From positions 1-8,619 of the forward strand of contig JAEYTP010000081.1 in assembly GCA_023433945.1 (NCBI GenBank): a stretch of 8,619 bases of DNA, read 5' to 3'. Below are positions 1 to 6,052 of the stretch, piece by piece. The notes under the pieces were generated by a model. That model was not told where the DNA came from. It saw only the letters and a program-made list of their open reading frames with translations, and did not search any database. Every line of letters begins with the position of its first letter. Positions within the stretch are counted from its first letter, which is position 1. The position numbers and the translations under genes were made by a program. Source of the DNA: Bacillota bacterium (GTDB lineage: Bacteria > Bacillota > Clostridia > Acetivibrionales > DSM-1351).

Positions 1-20
1 ACTATAGGGAGATAAATTCA

Positions 21-1298
21 ATGAAAAATAATTTTAATAGGTATATTGTACTTTGGCTTAGTCAGTCAGTATCCCAGTTGGGAAGTGCGATGACGGGTTT
101 TGCTCTGATTTTATGGGCGTATTCACAGGAGGGTTTAGCGAGTACAGTTTCGCTTATGTCCTTCTTTAATTATCTGCCATATATCTTTGTAAGCCTTTTT
201 GCTGGAACATTTGTGGATAATCACAAAAAGAAGAATATTATGCTAGTATCAGATAGCTTTGCGGCCGTTTGTTCCGTTATTATACTTGGTTTGACAATAA
301 GTAATGGTTTGCAAATATGGCATATTTACACAGTTAATTTTGTGATCGGTTTTATGAATGCTTTCCAATCACCAGCTTTGGCAGTTGTAACAGGGATAAT
401 TGTACCCAAAGATAAATTGGTACAGGTAAGCGGTATGAATTCCTTTTCTAGTAATTTGATAATTATACTATCACCAGTTTTGGCCAGTTCGCTATTTGCT
501 ATTGGTGGGATAAAACTTCTGTTGGTTATTGACTTATTGAGTTTTATTATAGCATTTCTAGTGTTACTATTGATTATAAAAATTCCTGAGAATGAAAACA
601 ATAAAGCAAAGCAGCAATCTATGTTTGCTGGATGTGCTGAAGGATTTCGTTTTTTAAAGAAAAACAGAGGAATTTTTGTAATTATAATTACAATGGCTTT
701 ACTGAATTTCTTTTCGAGATTGACTTATGAGAACATATTATCTCCTATGATTCTTTCTAGGAGTGGAAATGATAGTATGGTATTAGGTATTGTAAATGCA
801 GCAATGGGCATTGGTGGCATAGTGGGAGGTATCATTGTTGCTACTGGGAAATTTAAAAAGAGTAGTGTTAAAATGATTTATGTATCAGCTATGCTATCCT
901 TTCTATTGGGAGATGTGATGATGGGGATGGGCAGAAATGTTATATTTTGGTCATTTGCAGCTGTAGCTGCAAGTTTGCCAATACCATTTATCAATGCAGG
1001 TCAAAATGTGATACTTTATCAAACAGTACCTGACAACATTCAAGGAAGAATATTTGCTGTAAGAAATGCCCTTCAGTTTTCCACTATTCCATTGGGAATC
1101 TTGCTAGGTGGCTTTATGGCAGATTATGTATTTGAACCATTTATGCTCTCTGGGAACTACGTTTCAATGGCTTTACATAGTTTGGTTGGTAGCGGTGCAG
1201 GAAGTGGCATGGCTGTTATGTTTTTATGTACTGGAATATTAGGAAGTTTATTTAGCCTGTTATCCTATAATTTAAAAGATATTAAATCACTTAAATAG
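21..1298 (+). CDS. MFS efflux-type transporter (MefA-like / DHA3 group)
   Basis: A 425-residue, strongly hydrophobic protein whose long apolar segments fit about 12 transmembrane helices, the usual size and layout of a major facilitator superfamily permease. The loop after helix 2 carries a motif-A-like sequence (G62-T-F-V-D66-N-H-K-K-K71), with the acidic residue followed by a basic cluster as expected. The N-terminal stretch NRYIVLWLSQSVSQLGSAMT resembles the MefA-like drug/H+ antiporter branch, which exports macrolides or other small molecules by proton antiport. That placement comes from memory of the family, and the substrate cannot be read from the sequence. The ATG at 21 follows an AGGGAG ribosome binding site at 6-11 with 9-nt spacing. 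The gene stands alone and converges on the LCP gene; its promoter lies left of the window. A macrolide or antibiotic role is only a guess. Confidence 0.85.
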   Translation: MKNNFNRYIVLWLSQSVSQLGSAMTGFALILWAYSQEGLASTVSLMSFFNYLPYIFVSLFAGTFVDNHKKKNIMLVSDSFAAVCSVIILGLTISNGLQIWHIYTVNFVIGFMNAFQSPALAVVTGIIVPKDKLVQVSGMNSFSSNLIIILSPVLASSLFAIGGIKLLLVIDLLSFIIAFLVLLLIIKIPENENNKAKQQSMFAGCAEGFRFLKKNRGIFVIIITMALLNFFSRLTYENILSPMILSRSGNDSMVLGIVNAAMGIGGIVGGIIVATGKFKKSSVKMIYVSAMLSFLLGDVMMGMGRNVIFWSFAAVAASLPIPFINAGQNVILYQTVPDNIQGRIFAVRNALQFSTIPLGILLGGFMADYVFEPFMLSGNYVSMALHSLVGSGAGSGMAVMFLCTGILGSLFSLLSYNLKDIKSLK

Positions 1299-1355
1299 AT
1301 TTTGGATGATATATTTTTAATGGGATATTTTTAAGTTCCAATTTATTTATTAAGA

Positions 1356-1434
1356 AAAAGAACTACCGTTTTGGCCCCCCTTCTTTTGTTAGTCTAAAAG
1401 ACTTCTGGGTTACATTTTGAACGGTAGTTCTTTT
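1356..1434. terminator. Bidirectional intrinsic terminator with long structured loop
   Basis: A perfect 15-bp inverted repeat (AAAAGAACTACCGTT at 1356-1370, its complement at 1420-1434) lies between two convergent genes, 57 nt after the MFS stop and 34 nt beyond the LCP stop. Each arm ends in a run of U when transcribed outward, so it can stop transcripts from both sides. The 49-nt loop is far longer than in a normal terminator. It contains a small perfect hairpin (AGTCT-AAA-AGACT, 1391-1403), a C6 run at 1375-1380 and a GGG at 1407-1409 able to pair with part of it. A terminator is the simplest reading; a small structured RNA or a miniature inverted-repeat insertion is possible. Confidence 0.75.
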
Positions 1435-1468
1435 ATTAATTTATTAAATAAATACCTTCTTATGGTGC

Positions 1469-2608
1469 CTACCCTTTTGCTGCTTCATCCTTTACTGTAT
1501 CTGATTCGTCATTGGAAGGGTTTTCCAGTGGCGCATCGTATTTCTTTGTGTCCTTATATCTTCTATCGTCAGTAGGCGTAAACTGTGCATTTGTTGTAGT
1601 AAAGTAATCGAGTATTACTGCTTCCTTGATTCTTTCATCGGTGTTTGCATCAATGACGTTTTCATTATATATTAAGTAGTAAATATCATTTACTGATGCG
1701 TCTGTGCCATCAAGCCTATAGGAATCCAAGGTTCCATTTGATAGCTTCAATATCCCGTTTGTTAGCTTAAGAGCTTCTGATAGTGGCATATTTGTAGTAA
1801 TATTTTCAAACGCATAATTAATTATTGAAGTATAGGATGGAAGATATTGCAGCGTAGCCTTTTGGCTAATTGCTTCTTTTAAAAACTTGATCTGCATTTG
1901 TGTCCTCTTTATGTCGGAGCCGTCATAGAATTCACGTAATTCCTTGGTATATAACCTGGAGGATTGAGGGTGTCTAAATCTGAGAAGCTGCTCGGCCATA
2001 TCGCCATTCAAAAGCTGATAACCCTTTTTGAGATTAATATATAAATCCTGAGACGGGTCACTATACTTGAGGTCGGCAGGAACATCAAAATAAACTCCGC
2101 CCAGTAAGTCAACTACACCTTTTACAGTTGATATATCCAGTACAACATAATAATTAATATTTATACCTGTAAGGTCGCTTATAACCTGCGACGCAAACTC
2201 CGCACCGTTAATCTCCTTCTGTTTCTCATCAACCTTGCTATCCTGAAGCCATCCAACGGCATATGCCGCATTTACTTTTGGTATAGAGGTTCTGATATTG
2301 ACCTTTGTGTCTCTTGGCACTGTAAGAATACCAATAGTGTTTTTCTGAGGATTATAGTTGGCAACCATAATTGCATCGGTGTTGCTACCAGCTTTGTCCT
2401 TTACTAGTATAAGAAAATTAATGGGGTCTTTGGTCACAATACCATCAAATAAACTGCCATTATTTGTTTGTAAACTGCCAGAAGGATTATTCTGACTAGA
2501 GGTTAAGGCAGTAGCTGAATTTATATATATCAAAATAGCGATTCCAGCAATAAACAGTATAAAACTGTTAAATATTACAGCTAAAAAGGTAAGTTTTCTT
2601 GAACTCAT
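1469..2608 (-). CDS. LCP (LytR-CpsA-Psr) family cell-wall glycopolymer ligase
   Basis: A 379-residue protein with a short basic N-terminus, one membrane helix (about residues 8-29) and an extracytoplasmic LCP domain from about 60 to 250. LCP enzymes transfer undecaprenyl-linked glycopolymers (teichoic acids, capsule, other wall polysaccharides) onto peptidoglycan. Visible family signatures are NTDAIMV with D78, the VPRD block with R99-D100, KVNAAYAVG (111-119), the LLGGV segment, LLRFRHP with R210 and R212, and DIKRTQMQ with R235. The first acidic motif is unusual: where many members have a G-x-D-S-R sequence, this one reads LVKDKAG (68-74). The C-terminal tail (about 340-379) is charged and low-complexity. 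The ATG follows an AGAGGAT ribosome binding site (complement of 2616-2622). It is transcribed away from the pyr operon, so the adjacency need not be functional. The acceptor or donor polymer is unknown. Confidence 0.85.
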   Translation of the reverse strand: MSSRKLTFLAVIFNSFILFIAGIAILIYINSATALTSSQNNPSGSLQTNNGSLFDGIVTKDPINFLILVKDKAGSNTDAIMVANYNPQKNTIGILTVPRDTKVNIRTSIPKVNAAYAVGWLQDSKVDEKQKEINGAEFASQVISDLTGININYYVVLDISTVKGVVDLLGGVYFDVPADLKYSDPSQDLYINLKKGYQLLNGDMAEQLLRFRHPQSSRLYTKELREFYDGSDIKRTQMQIKFLKEAISQKATLQYLPSYTSIINYAFENITTNMPLSEALKLTNGILKLSNGTLDSYRLDGTDASVNDIYYLIYNENVIDANTDERIKEAVILDYFTTTNAQFTPTDDRRYKDTKKYDAPLENPSNDESDTVKDEAAKG

Positions 2609-2628
2609 ATTTTTAATCCTCTATATTA

Positions 2629-2657
2629 TGTATAGTAGTGTTTAAAAGCCTTGTCAT
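2629..2657 (-). promoter_or_regulatory. Putative sigma-A promoter of the LCP gene
   Basis: Read on the minus strand, ATGACA (complement of 2652-2657) is followed after exactly 17 bp by TATACA (complement of 2629-2634), a reasonable vegetative -35/-10 pair. The predicted start near 2622 would leave a very short leader with the ribosome binding site almost at the 5' end, so a promoter further upstream (for example around 2670-2695) is also possible. Confidence 0.45.
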
Positions 2658-2778
2658 AACTAATATTCTTATAAATCATAACATATTATCATCAAGGTGG
2701 AAACCTTACAAATAAGAAATTTATGTGAAATTTCTGTGACAGTATAAGTACATTGGGGGGAAGTATATAAATTGACTA

Positions 2779-2808
2779 TGGACAATTATAATAAAAATGT
2801 GGTATGAT
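2779..2808 (+). promoter_or_regulatory. Putative pyr operon promoter (extended -10)
   Basis: TGGACA (2779-2784) and TATGAT (2803-2808) are separated by 18 bp, and the -10 is preceded by TGG (2800-2802), an extended -10 signature that tolerates an imperfect -35. Transcription would begin near 2815, about 15 nt before the PyrR-binding hairpin, giving a leader of roughly 245 nt. A second -10-like TATAAT at 2787-2792 lacks a good -35. An imperfect palindrome, ATTG-N8-CAAT (2771-2786), overlaps the -35 and could be operator-like or chance. Confidence 0.6.
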
Positions 2809-2829
2809 TTGATAAAAGTAAATAGATTT

Positions 2830-2861
2830 ACCTTTAAATAGGTCCAGAGAGGCTATAAGGT
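2830..2861 (+). promoter_or_regulatory. PyrR-binding RNA hairpin (anti-antiterminator)
   Basis: The leader contains GGTCCAGAGAGGCTA (2841-2855), matching the conserved PyrR-binding loop core UCCAGAGAGG known from Bacillus pyr attenuators. It folds as the family requires: a lower stem ACCTT (2830-2834) with AAGGT (2857-2861), a 5'-side bulge TAA (2835-2837), an upper stem ATAG (2838-2841) with CTAT (2853-2856), and the conserved loop on top. UMP- or UTP-loaded PyrR bound here would hold this hairpin, prevent antitermination and shut off the operon. The lower 3' strand overlaps the first strand of the antiterminator. Confidence 0.9.
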
Positions 2862-2937
2862 GAGACGATAATGCTAGAACAATTACATTTTTAGTTTGTT
2901 TTGTTCTACTACTTAAGAGATTATGAACTTCTTGCCT
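2858..2937 (+). promoter_or_regulatory. pyr antiterminator
   Basis: AGGTGAGA at 2858-2865 can pair over 8 bp (two G-U pairs) with TCTTGCCT at 2930-2937, enclosing a second perfect 8-bp hairpin, TAGAACAA (2875-2882) with TTGTTCTA (2901-2908). The same GGTGAGA recurs at 2941-2947 as the 3' arm of the terminator, so two copies compete for one partner strand. This is the expected logic of a PyrR attenuator: without PyrR the antiterminator forms and polymerase reads through. The fold is inferred by hand pairing. Confidence 0.75.
2871..2894 (+). CDS. Possible 7-codon leader peptide MLEQLHF
   Basis: An ATG at 2871 lies 6 nt after AGGTGAG (2858-2864), a plausible ribosome binding site, and is followed by six sense codons and TAG at 2892-2894. 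The binding site is the same stretch that forms the 3' side of the PyrR hairpin and the 5' side of the antiterminator. A U-rich segment (2887-2905) follows directly. If translated, ribosomes would mask the antiterminator. An ORF this short may well be chance, and the family is not known to need a leader peptide. Confidence 0.25.
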   Translation: MLEQLHF

Positions 2938-2961
2938 ACTGGTGAGAAGTTTTTTATTTTA
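2926..2961 (+). terminator. pyr leader attenuator terminator
   Basis: AACTTCTTGCC (2926-2936) pairs with GGTGAGAAGTT (2941-2951) over 11 bp, including two G-U pairs, with a TACT loop and a following U tract (2950-2960). It ends about 100 nt before pyrR and is the off state of the PyrR switch. No comparable terminator is seen in the pyrR-pyrB gap, so a single attenuator appears to control the operon within this window. Confidence 0.9.
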
Positions 2962-3060
2962 TATTTTTATTACTTAATAAGTCACTGCAAGAAATACTAA
3001 ACAGTGCAAGTATTTTTAAAGGTTGAAAAAGTATCAATAAATTTAGAAAGAGGGATGACC

Positions 3061-3609
3061 ATGGCTGGAAGAACAGTATTAATGGATGAAAACGCCATTA
3101 ACAGAGCAATTACAAGAATCTCACATGAGATCATAGAGAAAAACAAAGGCGTTGAAGGAGTAGTGCTGATTGGTATTCAGAGAAGAGGCGTGCCTTTGGC
3201 AAAAAGAATCGCTCAGAAGATCAAGGAAGTCGAAAACAGGGATATACCAGTTGGAATATTGGATATAACGCTTTACAGAGATGACCTGAGTCTTTTGAAT
3301 GAGCATCCAGTTATTAATGGAACAGAAATAAACTTTCATATTGCAGGGAAAAAGGTAGTGCTGGTGGACGATGTTATATTCACAGGTAGAACTGTAAGAG
3401 CTGCAATAGATGCACTTATGGATATTAGCAGGCCAAGCATGATACAGCTTGCAGTTATGATAGATAGGGGACACAGAGAACTCCCAATAAGAGCAGACTA
3501 TGTTGGCAAAAATGTTCCAACATCAAGAAATGAAATTGTTCATGTAAATGTTATAGAAATTGATGAAGAAAACAGTGTAACCATAGCTGACAGAGTACAG
3601 AGTTGCTAA
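3061..3609 (+). CDS. pyrR: PyrR: pyr operon RNA-binding attenuation regulator / uracil phosphoribosyltransferase
   Basis: A 182-residue protein of normal PyrR length. It binds UMP or UTP, then the leader hairpin of pyr mRNA to cause termination; the family also has uracil phosphoribosyltransferase activity. Visible features are the PRPP-binding loop VVLVDDVIFTGRT (99-111, acidic pair D103-D104), the basic IGIQRRGVPLAKRI segment near residues 37-50, and the DITLYRDDLS block characteristic of PyrR. I chose the ATG at 3061 because AGAGGG (3049-3054) lies 6 nt upstream. The in-frame ATG at 3055 directly abuts that site, and a GTG at 3004 has none and would add 19 atypical residues. It is the first gene of the operon and lies just downstream of its own target, giving autoregulation. 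Confidence 0.95.
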   Translation: MAGRTVLMDENAINRAITRISHEIIEKNKGVEGVVLIGIQRRGVPLAKRIAQKIKEVENRDIPVGILDITLYRDDLSLLNEHPVINGTEINFHIAGKKVVLVDDVIFTGRTVRAAIDALMDISRPSMIQLAVMIDRGHRELPIRADYVGKNVPTSRNEIVHVNVIEIDEENSVTIADRVQSC

Positions 3610-3641
3610 TACAAGCCAACCGAATAAAGAAATACTAAGGA

Positions 3642-3693
3642 CCTTTGGTTTATATGATAACTTAAGGATATATAACATAAACCTTGATAAAGG
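3642..3693 (+). promoter_or_regulatory. Hairpin covering the pyrB ribosome binding site
   Basis: In the 94-nt pyrR-pyrB gap, CCTTTGGTTTAT (3642-3653) can pair with ATAAACC (3677-3683) and, across a 5-nt bulge, with AAAGG (3689-3693), twelve pairs in all. AAAGG is the start of the pyrB ribosome binding site AAAGGAG (3689-3695), so the fold would hide it. It has no U tract and no PyrR loop core, so it is not a second attenuator. A role in setting pyrB translation relative to pyrR is inference. Confidence 0.4.
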
Positions 3694-3703
3694 AGATAAC
3701 TTT

Positions 3704-4645
3704 ATGAATCTTAAGTCAAAAGATTTGTTGGGGTTGAAGGACATTTCCAAGGAGGAAATTGAATACATTCTGGCAACAGCCAAGACCATGAAATACATTA
3801 TCACTTCAAATAACAAAAAGACTCCCCATCTACAGGGGAAATCAGTAATTACTCTTTTTTATGAAAATTCAACAAGAACAAGACTATCCTTTGAGCTTGC
3901 ATCAAAATACATGGGTGCAAGTGCCGCAAATATATCCGCTTCTAGTAGCAGTGTTTCAAAGGGCGAAACCTTAATAGATACAGGTAAGACTATTGATGCA
4001 ATGGGTTCTGACATAATAATTATCAGGCACCCAATGTCAGGAGCACCTCACCTGCTTGCAAAGAATGTAAAGGCATCAGTAATAAATGCCGGAGACGGAA
4101 CAAATGAGCATCCAACACAGGCACTTCTGGATATGTTTACAATGACAGAAAAAAAAGGCTCACTTGAAGGCAAGAGGGTTGCAATTATAGGTGACATTTT
4201 GCACAGCAGAGTAGCAAGAAGCAATATATGGGGGCTCACAAAGATGGGAGCAGAGGTTTGCGTAGCAGGCCCAGCCACACTCATACCGCCTGGACTTGAA
4301 CACCTGGGAGTTAAGGTTTACACCACTGTACAAGAAGCAATGATAGACGCTGATATTGTTATGGGCCTTAGAATTCAACTTGAAAGACAGAAAAAAGGGT
4401 TATTCCCTTCAATAAGAGAGTATTCAAGATTCTTTGGTATAGATGACAAGAGATTGAAGCTTGCTAAGGAAGATGCTCTTGTTATGCACCCAGGGCCAGT
4501 AAACAGAGGAGTAGAATTAAGCTCCGCGGTCATGGATGGAGACCAGTCGGCAATAAATGAACAGGTTACTAACGGTGTCGCGATAAGAATGGCACTATTG
4601 TATCTTTTGACTAGGAGGGGATCAAACAGTGAAATTATTGATTAA
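3704..4645 (+). CDS. pyrB: Aspartate carbamoyltransferase catalytic chain
   Basis: A 313-residue ATCase catalytic subunit, the family's normal length, which condenses carbamoyl phosphate and L-aspartate to carbamoyl aspartate, the first committed step of cytosolic pyrimidine synthesis. Active-site signatures are complete: the carbamoyl-phosphate loop S56-T-R-T-R60, K86 in SKGET, H136-P-T-Q139, and H262-P-G-P for the aspartate side. The HPTQ motif and the SKGE loop favour aspartate over ornithine carbamoyltransferase. The ATG at 3704 follows AAAGGAG (3689-3695) with an 8-nt gap. No regulatory pyrI gene follows, so the enzyme is probably the unregulated Gram-positive trimer type and control lies in the PyrR attenuator. 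The last 17 nt overlap the start of pyrC. Confidence 0.96.
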   Translation: MNLKSKDLLGLKDISKEEIEYILATAKTMKYIITSNNKKTPHLQGKSVITLFYENSTRTRLSFELASKYMGASAANISASSSSVSKGETLIDTGKTIDAMGSDIIIIRHPMSGAPHLLAKNVKASVINAGDGTNEHPTQALLDMFTMTEKKGSLEGKRVAIIGDILHSRVARSNIWGLTKMGAEVCVAGPATLIPPGLEHLGVKVYTTVQEAMIDADIVMGLRIQLERQKKGLFPSIREYSRFFGIDDKRLKLAKEDALVMHPGPVNRGVELSSAVMDGDQSAINEQVTNGVAIRMALLYLLTRRGSNSEIID

Positions 4646-5915
4646 GAACGGACATATTGTAGATGCAAAAACAGGACTCAATAGAATCTCAGATATACTT
4701 ATTTCAGATGGTTTAATCGCGCAAATAGGAGAACAGCTTGACAGTACAGGCTGCGAAATAATTGATGCAAAGGGAATGTATGTTTTGCCTGGATTGGTTG
4801 ATGCTCACTGCCATTTGAGAGATCCTGGGCTTGAATACAAGGAAGATATTGAAACAGGTACGAGAAGTGCAGCAGCAGGAGGATTTACATCCATAGCATG
4901 CATGCCAAATACTAAGCCTGTACTAGATAATGAAGCGATGATTAAATATGTAATAAATAAGGCTAAATCAGATGGGGTTGTAAATGTTTATCCTATAGGT
5001 ACAATTTCCAAGGGGCTTAAGGGAGAAGAATTGAGCGAGATTGGAGAGCTCAAATTTTCTGGAGCAGTTGCCATTTCAGATGATGGAAGACCAGTAGCTA
5101 ATTCATCCTTGATGAAGAAGGCCATGCAGTATGCTTCAATGTTTGATATAACAATAATCTCTCACTGTGAGGATTTGGACCTTGTTGATGGTGGACTTAT
5201 GAACGAAGGCTATCAATCCTCTGTAATGGGGTTAAAAGGAAATCCTGCACCAGCAGAAGAGGTAATGATTGCAAGGGATTTGATTCTTGCCGAATATACA
5301 CAAGCTACTATTCATATAGCTCATGTCAGCACAGAGCTAGGGGTAGATTTGATAAGAAATGCGAAGAGAAGAGGGGTAAAGGTCACAGCAGAAACCTGCC
5401 CACACTACTTCTCACTAACAGATAAGGCGTGTGAGGGCTTCAATACAAATGCAAAGGTAAATCCCCCACTACGCACTCAAAAGGATGTAGACGCAATAAT
5501 AGAGGGGCTTAAGGATGGAACGATAGATATTATCGCAACAGACCATGCACCTCACCATATTGATGAAAAAAATGTTGAGTTTATGCAGGCTGCAAATGGC
5601 TTAGTTGGTTTTGAGACTGCACTTGCTCTAGCAATAACCAATCTTGTTAAGCCAGGACATCTTACAATAGAGGATATTTGCAAAAAGATGTGCCTAAATC
5701 CAGCAAGAATGCTCGGCTTAAGCAAGGGCAGCATTGAAGTAGGTGCAACTGCTGACATAGTAATATTTGACACTGAGGAGCAGTTCACTGTAGAAGTGTC
5801 AAAATTCTATTCAAAAAGCAAGAACTCACCATTTGACGGATTTACTCTTTATGGGCAGCCAAGCTACACAATAGTTGGTGGTGCAACGGTGATGAGAGAA
5901 AAAGTAGTACTATAA
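4629..5915 (+). CDS. pyrC: Dihydroorotase, class I
   Basis: A 428-residue zinc amidohydrolase that cyclises carbamoyl aspartate to dihydroorotate. Its length and motifs fit class I (Bacillus/Aquifex-like), not the shorter E. coli form. Metal and catalytic positions are visible: H60-C-H62-L-R-D-P-G, the D151-D152-G-R segment, H179 in ISHCED, H229 and H232 in HIAH, and D305-H-A-P-H309. The start is a GTG at 4629 inside the end of pyrB, placed by AGGAGG at 4613-4618 with 10-nt spacing; this start keeps the expected MKLLIKNG N-terminus. The 17-nt overlap with pyrB suggests translational coupling and matched amounts of two enzymes acting in sequence. Its last five codons are repeated downstream. 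Confidence 0.96.
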   Translation: MKLLIKNGHIVDAKTGLNRISDILISDGLIAQIGEQLDSTGCEIIDAKGMYVLPGLVDAHCHLRDPGLEYKEDIETGTRSAAAGGFTSIACMPNTKPVLDNEAMIKYVINKAKSDGVVNVYPIGTISKGLKGEELSEIGELKFSGAVAISDDGRPVANSSLMKKAMQYASMFDITIISHCEDLDLVDGGLMNEGYQSSVMGLKGNPAPAEEVMIARDLILAEYTQATIHIAHVSTELGVDLIRNAKRRGVKVTAETCPHYFSLTDKACEGFNTNAKVNPPLRTQKDVDAIIEGLKDGTIDIIATDHAPHHIDEKNVEFMQAANGLVGFETALALAITNLVKPGHLTIEDICKKMCLNPARMLGLSKGSIEVGATADIVIFDTEEQFTVEVSKFYSKSKNSPFDGFTLYGQPSYTIVGGATVMREKVVL

Positions 5916-5960
5916 AAAGCGCTGCTATAAAAAGCACTGCTATAAAAGTACTACTAAAAA
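5901..5960 (+). repeat. 15-bp tandem repeats of the pyrC 3' end
   Basis: Four units with a 15-bp period: AAAGTAGTACTATAA (5901-5915, the last four codons and stop of pyrC), AAAGCGCTGCTATAA (5916-5930), AAAGCACTGCTATAA (5931-5945) and a degenerate AAGTACTACTAAAAA (5946-5960). Units 2 and 3 differ at one base. Because the period is five codons, the TAA stop recurs in frame at 5928 and 5943. This looks like slippage duplication of a gene end. The rest of the gap to pyrF (5961-6052) holds only a palindrome, ATAGCGCTAT (6022-6031), and the pyrF ribosome binding site. Confidence 0.8.
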
Positions 5961-6052
5961 GAAGATAGTAAGTGCTTGAGGCATAGAATTTGCATGGAAG
6001 TAGCGCAGTTATATGACAAGAATAGCGCTATCAACAAGGAAGGAGTTTAACA

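Noticed and set aside
21..1298. Transporter as a uracil permease linked to the pyr operon
   Set aside because: The protein has MFS features (motif-A-like loop, about 12 helices), not those of the nucleobase-cation permeases, and it is separated from the operon by a convergent gene and a terminator.
1346..1447. Insertion element with TTTATTAA target duplications
   Set aside because: TTTATTAA occurs three times here, but it does not abut the inverted-repeat ends symmetrically, and there is no transposase; kept only as an alternative for the terminator.
2983..3006. CACTG/CAGTG inverted repeat before pyrR
   Set aside because: Only 5 bp with a 14-nt loop in AT-rich sequence; no link to the attenuator fold.
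3004..3060. N-terminal extension of pyrR from a GTG at 3004
   Set aside because: No ribosome binding site upstream and the extra 19 residues are unlike PyrR; AGAGGG at 3049-3054 clearly serves the ATG at 3061.
3121..3474. Minus-strand open frame of 117 codons inside pyrR
   Set aside because: Antisense shadow of a well-recognised gene, with no ribosome binding site or protein-family features.
3610..3703. Second PyrR attenuator between pyrR and pyrB
   Set aside because: No UCCAGAGAGG-like loop core and no hairpin followed by a U tract.
5901..5960. CRISPR-like array
   Set aside because: Units are contiguous 15-bp tandem copies without spacers, and the first lies within pyrC.
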